Of a DNA stretch of 64,000 bases, positions 33,456 to 45,090 are shown piece by piece (positions within the stretch are counted from its first letter, which is position 1; every line of letters begins with the position of its first letter). A program made the translations under genes and the position numbers. The notes under the pieces were generated by a model that saw only the letters and a program-made list of their open reading frames with translations, did no database searches and was not told the DNA's origin. The stretch is from Brienomyrus brachyistius (Eukaryota > Chordata > Actinopteri > Osteoglossiformes > Mormyridae). The stretch lies in the NCBI RefSeq assembly GCF_023856365.1, contig NC_064552.1:9955660-10019659 (forward strand), read 5' to 3'.

Positions 33456-34815
33456 TATATATATTATCATTTTAACTTAATATATTTCTTTAACAACCAT
33501 TGGCCAATATTTCAAGCAGGTTTTGTGCAAAATACATTTCTTTTGTGTGTGTTTAGATAAAACGTGAGGAGTAATAATCACAGAAGGCCAAAGAAGATCT
33601 CACTAAACAAACGACACGTCATGTGCGACACCGGTCACACACGCAGGCCTGTGGTACGCTGCCTGACTTCTCTGAAGCATACAAACATACTTCTGCAAGG
33701 TCTTTTGGCTTCTTGGTGTGCCCTGGCTAGGGTGCCTTGGGTTCCCAACTGTTTTGGGATGCTCGGACCTCAGAATATCTGCTATGCAAATCTAGTTTTA
33801 CTTGTACTTCTATAATAACTGTATTGCAGAGAAGACTGCACCTGTTGAAAACGGATAAAAGCACAATTACGGTCCGCATCACATTCTAAGCATCAGCTCA
33901 CCCAGTTAATATCTACACAATCGAAGGCTGAGAAAACAGACTAAATAGGGCTACAGTCAGTCTAGAGTTTTAATCACTGAAACTTTTGGTCAACAGCCAC
34001 CACTCTCATCACTGCATATTGCCAAATGCTGTACAAATCTGTACAGCAATGTATTTGAATATTTTTCTGAAATAGTTAGTCTATCTTTAAAAACAAGGAT
34101 ACGTAGACTTTTAATTACATCATGAGAATGATTTATTGATGAAAGACTCATCAAAACAGAACCACATAATATGCATAGAATAAAAAGTAACAGCACTTAA
34201 GAAGACTGATGCTGTAAGATTGCTAAAACATTATTTGATTGATTTAACGTTAAATTATCAAGGTAGAGTTCAATGCATAATCTAAAATATACCAGTTCTG
34301 CTTTATTCAAGAAGCAAAGTTTTACATGCGACAGAATTCATTAGTATCCCATTAATTACCCCATTAACATTGTAGCACATAGCATATAGCTAATTGTAGC
34401 TAATGCTGCATTCCATTTACCTTGGGGGTTGGAAGCCAGTGCTGGGAATAACGTCACACCCGAGTTAACAGCATTGCAGTATAAGTCAGAAATCATTAGC
34501 AATACCAGTTATAGCCACGTTCATTGTTAGCTATTGTTAACAATACCAGTAGATTACAGCACATGCAAAAACCATAGCAATATGTCCACAGATAGTGGTT
34601 TGTTAGACTGTACTGTGTGTACAACCAATTTAATGAGACACAAATATGTAAGTGCTAATAAACAGTATATAAACTACAGCTTTCACTTCTGTTGATGAAG
34701 GGCGCAGCCATCTTGAATTCTGCGGTCGGGGCAGTAGAGGATCCTCTGGCTTTCCGAGTCGGAACTCCGACTTCAGGGGGTGCTGCAGTTGAAATTCTCG
34801 ACTCAGTGTTGGTTT
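33456..34815. other. 3' flank of the divergent IFIT; no further gene seen
   Basis: AT-rich, non-repetitive to the eye. A minus-strand AATAAA at 34302-34307, about 510 bp past the IFIT stop, is a candidate poly(A) signal. The short open frames here (33564-33815, 33990-34196) have no recognisable domain. Confidence 0.4.
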
Positions 34816-36237
34816 TCATTTGAGTTTCATTTTTTCCGCAAAGGCAGCTGTGAGGTCATCGGATTCAGAAGAGGAATCACTTGACTTCTTCGCATAATCC
34901 CCCACTTGCATCTGCCTATCCATGGCAGACAGAAAAGCCAGAATTTCAGAGGCCTCCCTAACCCTCCGCCGGCCATGAGTCCACCTCTCTGCTATCTGCC
35001 TGAGCTTCTTTCCTGCTTGCATCCTGTCGGAGCTTTTTATCTGCATCTGGTAAGCGATCCTGAATTGAGCCACAGCCTGATCTTCAGCTTTCCTCTTGTA
35101 CAGGAGAAACACACCATACCTGGTGTGACAGTGCTGCTTGTCTGGTTCCTGCAGAGAGTCGTCCTTCAGTAAATCAGTGAAGATCTTCTCTGCTTCAAGC
35201 AGCTCACGGTTTTCAGCGTATGCCTCAGCCAAGCTGACCTGGGCATGTATGTTAGAAGGCTTTAATTCCACTGCTTTTCTGAAATAATAGATGCATTCTT
35301 CAGTTTTATCCCTCTTCCGAGCCACAGGAATATACTTGGTCGCCTTGTCTGTTTGCAACATCTGGATTAGCTGTTGTCTGTGGCACAGTCCAATCTGATG
35401 GTACAGGAAGGAGGAATTTGGTGCCAGTTTTACCGCCTTTCTGAGAATCTCCAGGGATTCCTCAGTGGATCCTTCTGCCCGTAAATATTTAGCAACATAC
35501 CTTGTCACCTGGGGGACAGCGGGAGACAGCCTGAGGGCATCTTCAATAAGTCTTAAAGATTCTTGTTTACTGCTACTCTGAAGTTTCAGGGCCAGTAGCA
35601 CCTTTATTTCAGAATCATCGGGTTCTAAGAGTAACAACCTCCTAAGCTGAGAAACGGCCTCACTGCTGTCTGGCTTCATCGTTGTGTCTCGGTTCATTCC
35701 TTCAATGCGGTAGAGGACCACCGCATATCCTGTGTTGTAGGACACATTGTCTGGGTCCCCTTGGAGGGCTTTCTGAAAACTTTTCCTTGCCCGGTCATAA
35801 AACGAGGCCGCAAGCTTTAAGAGGGTCCAGCCTTTCTCACCATCAATTACGGGCAAACTGCAGGAATACTGTGAGGAGCCAGGAACACCCTTGCAGATTT
35901 CTTCCACTTTGCTAAGGTAGGCCGCGGCGTCCTTCAGATTCCCAGAATGATAATAAACCCATGACAAGTTAGCGAAGTTTACCAGAAACTCCGTGTCGGC
36001 CTTTCTGTCCTCCGTTAAGACATCCTGGCCTTTAAGGAGAAACTCCAAGGCGCGCTCATTGTCCCCTTGCAGATGACTCACAAAACCTAGTATGTTCAGG
36101 TATGTCGCATGGTATCTGCGTGGGCCAAATTTCACTCGATCCAGAAGCTTTTCTCGGATGTCGCAAAGGTCTTTAACGTCAGATTCATTGATGTTCCAAG
36201 TAAAAGGGCATTCCAATCTTTTCAGCTTTGCTTCCAT
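34816..36237 (-). CDS. ifit: Divergent IFIT-family protein (coding exon)
   Basis: A TPR protein of 473 aa from the ATG at 36237, which has a strong context (GACATGG). It carries the family signature as CPFTW (residues 10-14) followed by TPR helices: LVNFANLSWVYYHSGNLKDA, GEKGWTLLKLAASFYDRARK and RYVAKYLRAEGSTEESLE. It differs strongly from the six array members in sequence. It also ends with a serine/acidic tail (SSDSSSESDD at 452-461) that they lack. The open frame extends further upstream as a hydrophobic stretch, but a polypyrimidine tract and TTCTCCAG acceptor (AG at 36248-36249) show this to be intron. A donor AAG-GTAAAA at 36545/36544 would give a 5' noncoding exon and a 297-bp intron. 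It probably represents the older single-copy IFIT. It lies head to head with ch25h. Confidence 0.92.
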   Translation of the reverse strand: MEAKLKRLECPFTWNINESDVKDLCDIREKLLDRVKFGPRRYHATYLNILGFVSHLQGDNERALEFLLKGQDVLTEDRKADTEFLVNFANLSWVYYHSGNLKDAAAYLSKVEEICKGVPGSSQYSCSLPVIDGEKGWTLLKLAASFYDRARKSFQKALQGDPDNVSYNTGYAVVLYRIEGMNRDTTMKPDSSEAVSQLRRLLLLEPDDSEIKVLLALKLQSSSKQESLRLIEDALRLSPAVPQVTRYVAKYLRAEGSTEESLEILRKAVKLAPNSSFLYHQIGLCHRQQLIQMLQTDKATKYIPVARKRDKTEECIYYFRKAVELKPSNIHAQVSLAEAYAENRELLEAEKIFTDLLKDDSLQEPDKQHCHTRYGVFLLYKRKAEDQAVAQFRIAYQMQIKSSDRMQAGKKLRQIAERWTHGRRRVREASEILAFLSAMDRQMQVGDYAKKSSDSSSESDDLTAAFAEKMKLK

Positions 36238-36551
36238 GTCACCGGCACTGGAGAACCCAAAAAAAAAAACAGTCATCCTAAGCAATGCAATGATGTTGCA
36301 AATGCTAAGAGCTAGCTTTACCAATGTCAAATGTCACATTTAATTTAGGGATCATATATGGCAGACATGATGCAGCTAGATGTTAAAGTCTCTTAAAATA
36401 AGCATCAGACGGGTGAAGCATTAGGCTCTCAGAACACATTTCAGAATATATTTAATTGATTGAATATCAGACGTGCAGCAAAGGGTTTCAGCAAAATAAT
36501 AAAACAAACAAAGTAGAACAGGGTTATGAAATATCAGATTTTACCTTATCC

Positions 36552-36634
36552 TTTCAACGTTAGACGGAATTAATGCTGTCGAGCGTTGGTTGCGACAAGG
36601 ATGTTCAGTTTCTCCAGAAACGAAACCGAAAACT
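36552..36634. promoter_or_regulatory. Promoter-proximal ISRE of the divergent IFIT
   Basis: The plus strand reads GAAACGAAACCGAAAACT at 36617-36634, two overlapping ISRE matches in a triple GAAA array. It is about 70-90 bp upstream of the inferred 5' exon donor. TTTCAACGTTAGA at 36552-36564 recurs exactly 300 bp away at 36852-36864. Confidence 0.7.
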
Positions 36635-36851
36635 AAACACTTTATAGTTTGTTGATGGGCGGCGCTGAATAACCCGGTTACACAATATTACACCAGACTT
36701 ATTGTAAAACGTAAGCTAGCTTATTATTCACTAGAGATAATTGTTATATATTTTCCATTGTTTCATCTTTCATAAAAGACGTATAAGACTGTACTGAAAT
36801 ATGTTGCATTATTTTATTGCAGCGCCGTTGAGTATGTGAGAAATCATTAAT

Positions 36852-36897
36852 TTTCAACGTTAGATGGCGCCATTCGAAAAAGAAACGAACCGAAAAT
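36852..36897. promoter_or_regulatory. Second ISRE cluster between IFIT and ch25h
   Basis: The plus strand reads GAAAAAGAAACGAACCGAAAAT at about 36876-36897, which contains GAAANNGAAAC. It follows a copy of the TTTCAACGTTAGA motif. It lies about 1.1 kb upstream of the ch25h start and about 330 bp upstream of the IFIT 5' exon. Confidence 0.6.
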
Positions 36898-37967
36898 TGC
36901 TGATTTCTGAAATCGGGACGCCGAGAAAACTCGGATCAGAATTCACATGTATGCCTACAGGGGGTACTCAATACACGTTGTAGCTACGTTCCATTTACGT
37001 AAATGGAAAAGAAATTTATTGATTTCCATTGAACTAATGCGTGACGTACGTTCCAGACCAACTAATAAAAGTGCAATTTATTTGTAAGTTTATGGGCATA
37101 TAAATAGGAAATGCTGTGGAATTATTAATAAAACAAAATATATGTTTCATTATTCTTCCTATTACAGTTGCCCCTCCTCAGCACTTCAGTGTGTGGCAAC
37201 TACAGCAGAAGTTCGATCATCTTCTATGACTGACTATCTGCGTCCTACCTCGAATGTCTGCGCCACAAATCTCAGGATAGGAAGTTATATGTATACAGCC
37301 AACAGAATTCAATCTTTTGGGAAAAAAAAAAACTACGCAAATGTAAATATATTCTATGTGTTTTGAGTGTATCGTCCCTAATTAATTAACGACGTGTATG
37401 TGAAACTTCTATCGGCGCAACGTATAATAGACTCCTGTATGATATATAGACTATTTATACTGTATATAAATATATATATTATCTATAACGCGCAATAATA
37501 TCCAGTTACCAGTGCAAGTTTTGCTTTAATTGAATTGCAAGATGATGTTAAATAAGCTGAATTTAAGCGTCCCCACACTTTGTTAAAATATTTTAATATC
37601 TTAATAACTTCATTCACTAACTTTATCAAATGCTTTTATCCAAAACGACGTAAAAGTAAAGTAAATAGAACGCGTGACAAAATAACTTTTATGGTTCACA
37701 CACCAACGTACATCTTCGTTTTTAAGCTTTGCTCTTCAAACCTTTTTTACCGCCCCCTACATGTGTGGGTACCCTCATAATCACCCATGCTTTCCAGGAC
37801 TACCTATGAATTCTGAGAATTAATTATATGAAGTGGATACCACGAGCTCGGAATGAGTTAAAGTTCTCCACCAGGTTGAGGTGGGAGGGGCTTTTATGTG
37901 TTTAAGTAGGAGTAGCTCTGAACTAAAAAGACAGACTAACTCATTCCTCCCTACAAGGCATATCACA

Positions 37968-38720
37968 ATGGCATTGCAGAACTTGTGGGATTTCATTCAA
38001 CAATACCATCAATGCCTCAGATCCCCTTTCTTCCCAGTGCTCTTCTCGCTCTCCGTTTACCTTGGCTTCTGCCTGCCATTTGTCATCTTAGATCTTCTCG
38101 CTCCCAGGGTGGCTTTGGTGCGAAGGTACAGGATACAGCAGAAGAACGACATCTCCTGGAGCATGATGTGGAACTGCGTGGCACAGTGCCTCTACAACCA
38201 CGTGATTTTCATCTTCCCACTGTCTGTGATTCACTGGTATTACAGGCCGACGTACTTTCCGTCAGATGCTCCTGAGCTTCATCGTGTGATCCTGGAGATC
38301 ATCGCCTGTCTCCTGATCTTCGATTTCCAGTACTTCGTCTGGCACCTTCTCCACCACAAAGTGCCCTGGCTCTACCGTACCTTTCACAAGGTCCACCACA
38401 AGTACACCACCACGTTCGCCCTCACCACGGAGTACTCAGGCGCATGGGAGACTTTATCCCTCGGCTTTTTCGCCTCCATCAATCCGCGGCTGCTGGGCTG
38501 CCACCCCATGACAGAGATGCTCTTCTTTGTGCTGAACATCTGGCTTTCGGTGGAGGACCACTGTGGTTATGACTTCCCCTGGTCCACGCATAGACTGGTT
38601 CCATTTGGCCTGTTTGGGGGAGCCCCCCATCATGACCTGCACCACCTGAGGTTCAAGTCCAACTACGCCCCATACTTCACGCACTGGGACCGACTCTTTG
38701 GAACTTTGCACGTGGAGTGA
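37968..38720 (+). CDS. ch25h: Cholesterol 25-hydroxylase (single exon)
   Basis: Diiron ER-membrane enzyme that converts cholesterol to 25-hydroxycholesterol, an antiviral and SREBP-suppressing oxysterol. It has 250 aa; human CH25H has 272. The three histidine clusters of the fatty-acid-hydroxylase superfamily are present: HLLHH (126-130), HKVHH (140-144) and HHDLHH (221-226). Stretches near-identical to the mammalian enzyme include VPWLYRTFHKVHH, NIWLSVEDHCGY and FPWSTHRLVPFG. Hydrophobic segments near 21-45, 72-90 and 105-125 fit a polytopic ER protein. I chose the ATG at 37968 because its context is strong (cacaATGg) and the protein aligns from the LW-x(9)-Q-x-LRSPFFPV region. An in-frame ATG at 37896 would add 24 unconserved residues. 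Intronless as in other vertebrates. Upstream, GTGGGAGGGGC (37881) resembles a GC box. Confidence 0.96.
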   Translation: MALQNLWDFIQQYHQCLRSPFFPVLFSLSVYLGFCLPFVILDLLAPRVALVRRYRIQQKNDISWSMMWNCVAQCLYNHVIFIFPLSVIHWYYRPTYFPSDAPELHRVILEIIACLLIFDFQYFVWHLLHHKVPWLYRTFHKVHHKYTTTFALTTEYSGAWETLSLGFFASINPRLLGCHPMTEMLFFVLNIWLSVEDHCGYDFPWSTHRLVPFGLFGGAPHHDLHHLRFKSNYAPYFTHWDRLFGTLHVE

Positions 38721-40860
38721 AGTTCTGCCTTGACGCAGATATGGACTGCAGGTTCAACGAGGGTCACGCCAAATTCCGGGCCAACTTTAGCGTATTTCAA
38801 AGAGAACTGATTGCACTGATAAAAGATGAGATGAAGAGCTTTACACAACAGTATTAATTTATTTAACCATTTCAATTTTTTTTTTTAAATTTATATTTGT
38901 TCCTTGGGAGGCACTGGCATCCCATATAGGTTGTCACCCTGCTGGCTGGGAGATGAATGGATGCATGTGTGTGTCATATTTAGTACAATTAAATATTTAT
39001 TATTTATTTTTCTGTAATTGTGGCGTGAGCTTCATTTATAATGCAAAAGCAAACTGAACACCTGCTGACACAAGAAGACACATTTCTTAATAAATCATAA
39101 ATCACAGAAAAGATGCTAGTTGCTAGAATGGTTCAGTGAATTCCAATTGAGGGCTTGTCTGAATAGCAGCCTTGCTGATTTATTCCTTCCCAAATTTCCA
39201 CTATACTTTTGCAACAGGTTCCACGCATGATACAAGAAGAAACATGAAAATGTACAAACCTCAAGGCTTGGCCCCAATTTATGTGTCTAGGCCAGTAGGT
39301 ATTAGGCTGTAAACATAATCTAGAATAACTTCATCTACAGAAAAAATGTGTATGAAATTGAATTCTCTACTGGATATACACCTCTGTAGAACCGCTGCAG
39401 TAAACTAATCTAAACGTGTAAAACTTTCACTGGGGCTGCACCCTTGTAAATGTAATTTATGAACTGGCTTCTGTAGGGAGAGCAGTGGTCACATGACCAA
39501 AGTACAGTTAAGACGTGGCCTTTTTGCGTGCGGTCCTGGAGTGGAAGAATCGAAAGTGAAAAGCACAGGAAACAGCTCCTCTCTCTGTTTGTATCATACT
39601 TTCATGTCTTTCCTTCCTACCATTTTTCGGGAATAACCAAAAGCGCTATTTTTTTTTATGGTCCCAAAATAATACATTTTCTGTAATCATAAAGTGTCCA
39701 GGGAGCATGTTTGAATGTGTTTATTTTAGAATAGATTCATTTCACTGATAAAGTCATGTAAACGTTTGAACCTGGATGACTCACTTCCTTTCTGGGAAAT
39801 TCCATTGTTTGCCCAGATATGCAAAGTGTCAAATGATTGCCTATCCTTTTAAGGATGAATTTATCCTACTTTATAGCTAGGATTTAATGTCAAAAACTCC
39901 AGACTGGAAAGCCCCTTTGAAAAACCCCATTATTCCCTCATTTGCTGCTTGTTCCTGCCATGCATGGAGATTTTATTTAGTAAACACATGCTCTGGTTTC
40001 CTTTATATGTTATATATAATGTAGTTTGAAAGTATTTGTTATTGGTCTATGTATGCACAATTCCTTGAAATTACATTTGTGTGCAGGATTATTAAAAGAA
40101 CACAAAATAGCAAAAGAAACTCATGGCTTATATGGGTGAAGATGTCAGTTCACAAATCTTACGAAGTGCAATTTCCCAGATCTTCACAAGCCTGTCATAT
40201 TGCTGCAAATGGATTGGGCTCAGCCTTGTGTATCCAGCTACCTCTTATGATATAATAATCGGTTGTGATGATGTCACATTTCAACATTTAGAAACTTTGT
40301 CACAAATTACAAAGGCTCTGCCGTACCAATGACAAATGAGCCTCCCTGCAGATTATTGGCAGATATAAACAGGCTGCAACGGACTATAGCTTATAACCCT
40401 AATCTGCTGATGCATTGTTGCAGAAGCAGGCATCACCATTCAGGCTGATGTAAGCATCCATCCATCCATCCATCTAGACTGAGAATCCTTAACGTGTGTC
40501 AGAGCAGCACAGCATACACAGTAATGTATACGTAGAAAAACTCTCGAGACAGTGGAACTTCTCAGAATGTTTGCCACTTCCGCACTAGTGAAATGTTTCA
40601 TTTCCCTACTTGTTATAAATTAGATGTCCTTGACTTATTTTGCCACATATTACAAACTTTCACTTCTGCTCTTCATATAAAGTCAGACTCAGATTCCGAA
40701 ACACTTGCCAGGTATGTCAGGAGTACTGGTATTTTTTTTCTGGGGGGGTCACGCAACACATGTGGCACAGAACAGCCACACGGCAACATAAATATACATA
40801 AAATATACATAGAAAATGCAACAAATGCTATTGGCTATGCTGATTTATAAGAGATACTGT
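38721..40860. other. 3' flank of ch25h; no gene seen
   Basis: Candidate poly(A) signals on the plus strand are ATTAAA (38988-38993) and AATAAA (39089-39094). A short (CATC)n tract lies at 40456-40475. The rest is AT-rich unique-looking DNA without a supported gene. Confidence 0.45.
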
Positions 40861-41330
40861 TCCATCCATCCATCCATCCATCTGTCATCTGTCTTTTAAC
40901 TATTTATGCTCGTCAGGATCATGGAGGGGCGGGGGGGGGGGGGGGGGGGGGAGTGATAAAGCTCCTACTGGGTAACACAGGGCACCAGTAAGGTGGGGGC
41001 AATTGTACAACAGTACAATAACACTCTGTTATCCAAAGCAACACGTCTTCCTCTTCCATGCCCACTTGCAGGGTCACAAGAATCTGAAGCTGCATCTGAA
41101 TTCCGAAGGCTATGGGCCCAAGGCGGGGAATAACCCAGGACGCGGCAGACACCCCTTATTCAAACGCCTATGGACAATTCGGAAATGTCGACACCCCTCC
41201 ATTCAGCATGTTTTTAGACTGTGTGGGGAACCGGAGTACTTGGGGAAACCCTACAATGACACATAAAGCTGGGGTGGAAACCCAGACCTGGTCTCAGAGA
41301 TGGGAGGCTGGCACCCAACCCCCCAAAGCA
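40861..41330 (-). mobile_element. Degenerate SINE copy with poly-G insertion
   Basis: Starts with (CATC)n (reverse of the SINE tail) and continues with recognisable SINE landmarks such as AAGGCGGGGAATAACCCAGGA and CAGCATGTTTTTAGACTGTG. It is interrupted near 40931-40951 by 21 G residues and is heavily diverged. Confidence 0.55.
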
Positions 41331-41992
41331 AACTGTTCTGTCCTGTCCGTCAAGACTTATCTGGGTTAACTTCAGCTAGAAGTAATGATTGTACAGTTTA
41401 GGTAAGGCGCATTCCTGCTGGACAGTGTTGGTTAGCTTAAGTTAACCCGGCTAACTGAAGTCCTGCTCCATGGAACACCCCCACTGGTCACAACGGCCTT
41501 AGAATTTGCGTTTGGACTCCATGCCAGTGATCAGATGGCTGCCTGTTGAAACCTTGTGGCTGGCAGACTGATGTCATCTCTGGACCCTTCAGCAAGGCCC
41601 TGAACCCCCAGTTTCCCCGGCGGTGCCAGACACAGGCCGACCTTGCGCTGTGACCCCCAAGCTTCACTTGTATTTGTGTCTGTGATAAAAACCCATTTCC
41701 TGCATAAATACAGTATCACTGCTGCATTTTACTGCCTGTTTTCTGAAGATGACTTCTTGCTTGCTAGTTTCTTTACTTGTCCCCTATTTCACCGCGATTA
41801 CCTTACCTTGATTGTCATTCCTGATTGTGAATCATTAAATGGGCTTGGATCTTGCTACTCTTTCATTACACTCCTGGAAAACATCCGTCAAAACCCGACA
41901 TTGTTGACCTTCCGCGTGTGTGAGATTCCATTTACATCTTACTTATCTTTATTTAGCCGATGCTTTTGTGAGGCAAATGGCAAATTGCCCAT

Positions 41993-42081
41993 ATATGTGA
42001 CCCATCACCACGAAATGAGTCTTATGGGTGCAGTTCTACCAGTGCGACATAAGACTCATTTCGTGGCGACGGGTCACATAT
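41993..42081. repeat. Long near-perfect hairpin
   Basis: Arms 41993-42026 and 42048-42081 (34 bp each) are complementary with only two mismatches, around a 21-nt loop. The arm core is CACGAAATGAGTCTTATG. It could be the two ends of a very short MITE or could be transcribed as a stem-loop. No TSD is obvious. Confidence 0.75.
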
Positions 42082-42222
42082 TAGCTATCGAGGCGTAAGC
42101 TTGGCCAGGCTGAGCTTCTAATACATGGCCAGGTACATGCATAATCCTTCGCTGGCTATTGCACAAGTACAGTTACATAGGACTTTGTCTCTTAACCTAC
42201 CCCATATTTCTCTTATTAGCTC

Positions 42223-42241
42223 GGGGGGGGGGGGGGGGGGG
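42223..42241 (+). repeat. Poly-G tract (19 G)
   Basis: An uninterrupted run of 19 G. Similar runs are at 40931-40951, 54366-54384 and 63590-63606. Quadruplex-prone and length-uncertain in assemblies. Confidence 0.8.
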
Positions 42242-42677
42242 TGTTGCACCGCAGGATCAACCATCATGCAGCAACCCTGGAGCTAGAGGTTAAGGGCCTA
42301 CAGACATGCAACTGTTCTGTCAAGGCCGGAGGTTCAAACCAATGACCTTCTGATCATGGGTACAGAGCCCCAGCCTGTAGAGCCACTCACCGTACAAGCA
42401 GTGCAAGCAGTACTGGAGAAAGAGCTGCATGTAGCATATGGTCCAACAAAGAAAGACAGTCAAAATCGTCCCAAAATACATTATTCCGGAATCCAGAGTC
42501 TTATTATTGCAATTAGTCGATAATTTGGGGGTATTCCACTACGCCATCGACCAGACATATCCTGTTTTGGCACCCCTTCGGTTCTCACTTCCTCCAGACG
42601 CAGTGAGGGAAACGAAAGTTTTTCCCTTGCTTTTTTGGGTTTCCTTCTGCAGACTGCGCGATAATATCACAAGGCAA

Positions 42678-42840
42678 TGTTTCCTAACCCAGTCTTCGGG
42701 GATTCCCACACCATATTTTTGTTCTCTCCCAGCTTCAAACACACCCATGCAAGGTATTTGGAGTTATTGATTGGCTAGAAGCTGGGAAGGAGAGGAATTG
42801 TGGGTTGTTTGGGGGTTCCCGAAGACTGGGTTGAGAAACA
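42678..42840. mobile_element. Short MITE with inverted ends
   Basis: The left end TGTTTCCTAACCCAGTCTTC plus GGGGATTCCC is mirrored by the right end GGGGTTCCCG then AAGACTGGGTTGAGAAACA. It is 163 bp, with no coding capacity. End sequence of this kind (CCCAGTCTTCGGGG) is common in vertebrate hAT-type MITEs. The open frame 42438-42770 runs through it and is not a gene. Confidence 0.7.
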
Positions 42841-44180
42841 GGCCAAATTAAAAAAATATTATATATCAAAAACAGATGCAACGACTGGTTTAATATGCTG
42901 CGATAAATGCAAGTGCTTAAATTTGTCATTTAACTGATGTGGTTAATGAATTACTTAATTCAATCAGAGTATTTCATTCATCTCTGTGGAGATGCTTTCA
43001 TATAACTCATGTTGTTCTCCAAGTGAGACACACAAATACAGTTTACTTCACTGTGTCAAAGAAAATGATGTTTAAATTATCTTTATGTTTTATAAAACTA
43101 TGATTTTATACCTGGCGAAGTATGTTAGTTCAGCCATTTCAAAACCTATTCTTAAGCCACTCCAGTATTTGCAGGAGTCGTCCAATATACGGTTCGTGTA
43201 TTTGACCACCAGAATTCCTTAGACCACCAGAATTCCTTCTATAGCTAATGAATACCTCTCAAATTAAGTTACTTAATTAAGCGAGCTGGTGATGAAATTT
43301 AATGAATACATGGAACGGCTGAGGTGCCCTGAGGAGAGGTTTGGGAACTGAAGCAGTTCATCTAGCAGATATTTTAGATTTTTTTTTCATTGTTTATTGT
43401 GTTAATGTTCATTTGCATATATTGTAATGTATAATTGTGCTTCTTTTCTTGAGCAAATATGAATTACTACCCAAATAAATAGCCTTAAACAATATCTGAC
43501 AACCCAAAAATTTTGTGTCATACTTTAAGTGAGAAATACTTTTGCACACTGCAGGGTCAACCAGCATCCAGCATCACAGAAGCAACCGGGGTTAAGACCT
43601 TGTTCATATGATGATGCTCTTAATTTGCTTTGTCAGCCACTGGATTTGTACCCAGCAATACAGATCGTTAACATGCCGAGCTACACACTAGACACTGCTC
43701 CCAACGTAATAGTAAAAAGGAAAGACATATTTAAGAACCTCGACACCACCTTGAATTCTAAGGCCCACAAAGGTTAATATTATCAGCCTTTTCAATTGCA
43801 GAATGTAATAAGATATACTGCTACTTATACAATGCTAGTAACACAACAAGTGGTGTAATGGTGAAGTGACATCATGCCTCCAGGGCTGTGGGTTGTTTCC
43901 CGCCCCACCTATTTTCCCGCCCATGTTTGTGGCAATAGCCTACGTGCATTGGGTTAGGTGAATTGGTGCGTCTGCATCGCCCTTTGGGTAGAATGGTCCG
44001 AGCCTGAGGCTTGTGTTTCTCGCAACATGGTTAAGTAGTTACAGAAAATGGGTGGAACAGCAAGAGCAGGAGGAGCTGTGGTGGAAAAGTAATCCATTGT
44101 GTACAACATATTCGCCTATTAAGGTCCATAAAGTACAAGTCCAGACTTAAGTTTTTGTTTCAACCAGCCAGTTGAGTATA
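42841..44180. other. Intergenic DNA, no gene seen
   Basis: AT-rich. Around 43855-44060 a diverged SINE-like stretch is visible (GTGGTGTAATGGTGAAGTG ... AGTTACAGAAAATGGGTGG). The open frame 43529-43777 has no recognised domain. Confidence 0.4.
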
Positions 44181-44189
44181 AAGTGTAGG

Positions 44190-45090
44190 GGGTAATGGTA
44201 CATAAAATCATGGTTCGGTAAGTATCTCGGTTTCGAAGGCACGGTTCGGTACGTTTTTGGTACAGCAGGGCTGAAACAAACAAAACATACATTGCTTCGT
44301 TTTTTCCTCATTAAACAGTGGTTTACTGAACAAAGTATGACTTTAATTCTTAAATAAAAAGTCTCCGTCGATACTGTTGCAACCCACTAATAAAAAACTA
44401 AAATGTACTTAATCAATATAAATCAATATAAATATTCTCTAAAATAAACATCCATGAAGATGCACATTTAGAAATGTAACTGTACCTTATCTGTACTGTA
44501 TTCATATTAGCAGCTTTCAGCTTCATATTAGAACTGTGCAACACAAATATTGTCTGAAACATTCAAAGCGTAACAAAATTTTTTAATATCTATTATGATT
44601 TCACCCCACAGTCCAAAAACATGCTGAGGCTAATTGGACTTGCTAAATTGCCCATAGGAATGCATGTGAGAGTGAATGGTGTGTGAGTGTGCCCTGCGAT
44701 GGGCTGGCCCCCCATCCTGGGTTGTTCCCAGCCTCGTGCCCATTGCTTCCGGGATAGGCTCCGGACTCCCCGCGACCCAATAGGATAAGCGGTTTGGAAA
44801 ATGGATGGATGGATTATGATTTCAAAAATTCACATCTGCTGTGCTTGTATTCACATTAACAGCTTCCAGATAAAACGTCAGGAGGTACACGCGCATGCGT
44901 AGTGGCGCGGCTTCGTCCGCCCCTTTCCGAATGTTGCTCGGGGGAAATGCAGAAACACACAAAGGTTCCACATTTGCTGCATTCGTTCGGTACATAATTA
45001 TGCGTAACGACCCGAAAGAACCGTGAAGAAAAATTTCGGTCCGAATACGTGTACTGCTGCATTCCTAAAAGAGTCACAGTCACAGAGCAT
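44190..45090. mobile_element. Probable hAT-type element remnant with nested SINE
   Basis: GGTTCGGTAAGTATCTCGG then ACGGTTCGGTACG at 44212-44260 is partly mirrored near 44985-45050 (GTTCGGTACATAATTATG ... CCGAAAGAACCGTG). Such GGTTCGGTA-rich ends are typical of a common fish hAT family. A truncated SINE interrupts it. Confidence 0.4.
44605..44814 (+). mobile_element. SINE, 5'-truncated
   Basis: The 3' two thirds of the (GGAT)n-tailed SINE, starting at CCCCACAGTCCAAAAACATG and ending GGATGGATGGAT. 5' truncation fits incomplete reverse transcription. Confidence 0.75.

Noticed and set aside
37881..37967. N-terminal extension of ch25h
   Set aside because: The frame opens with GTG; the extra residues have no counterpart in the enzyme family and the ATG at 37968 has the better start context.
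42438..42770. 110-aa frame
   Set aside because: Its second half is a MITE end and the first half has no domain.
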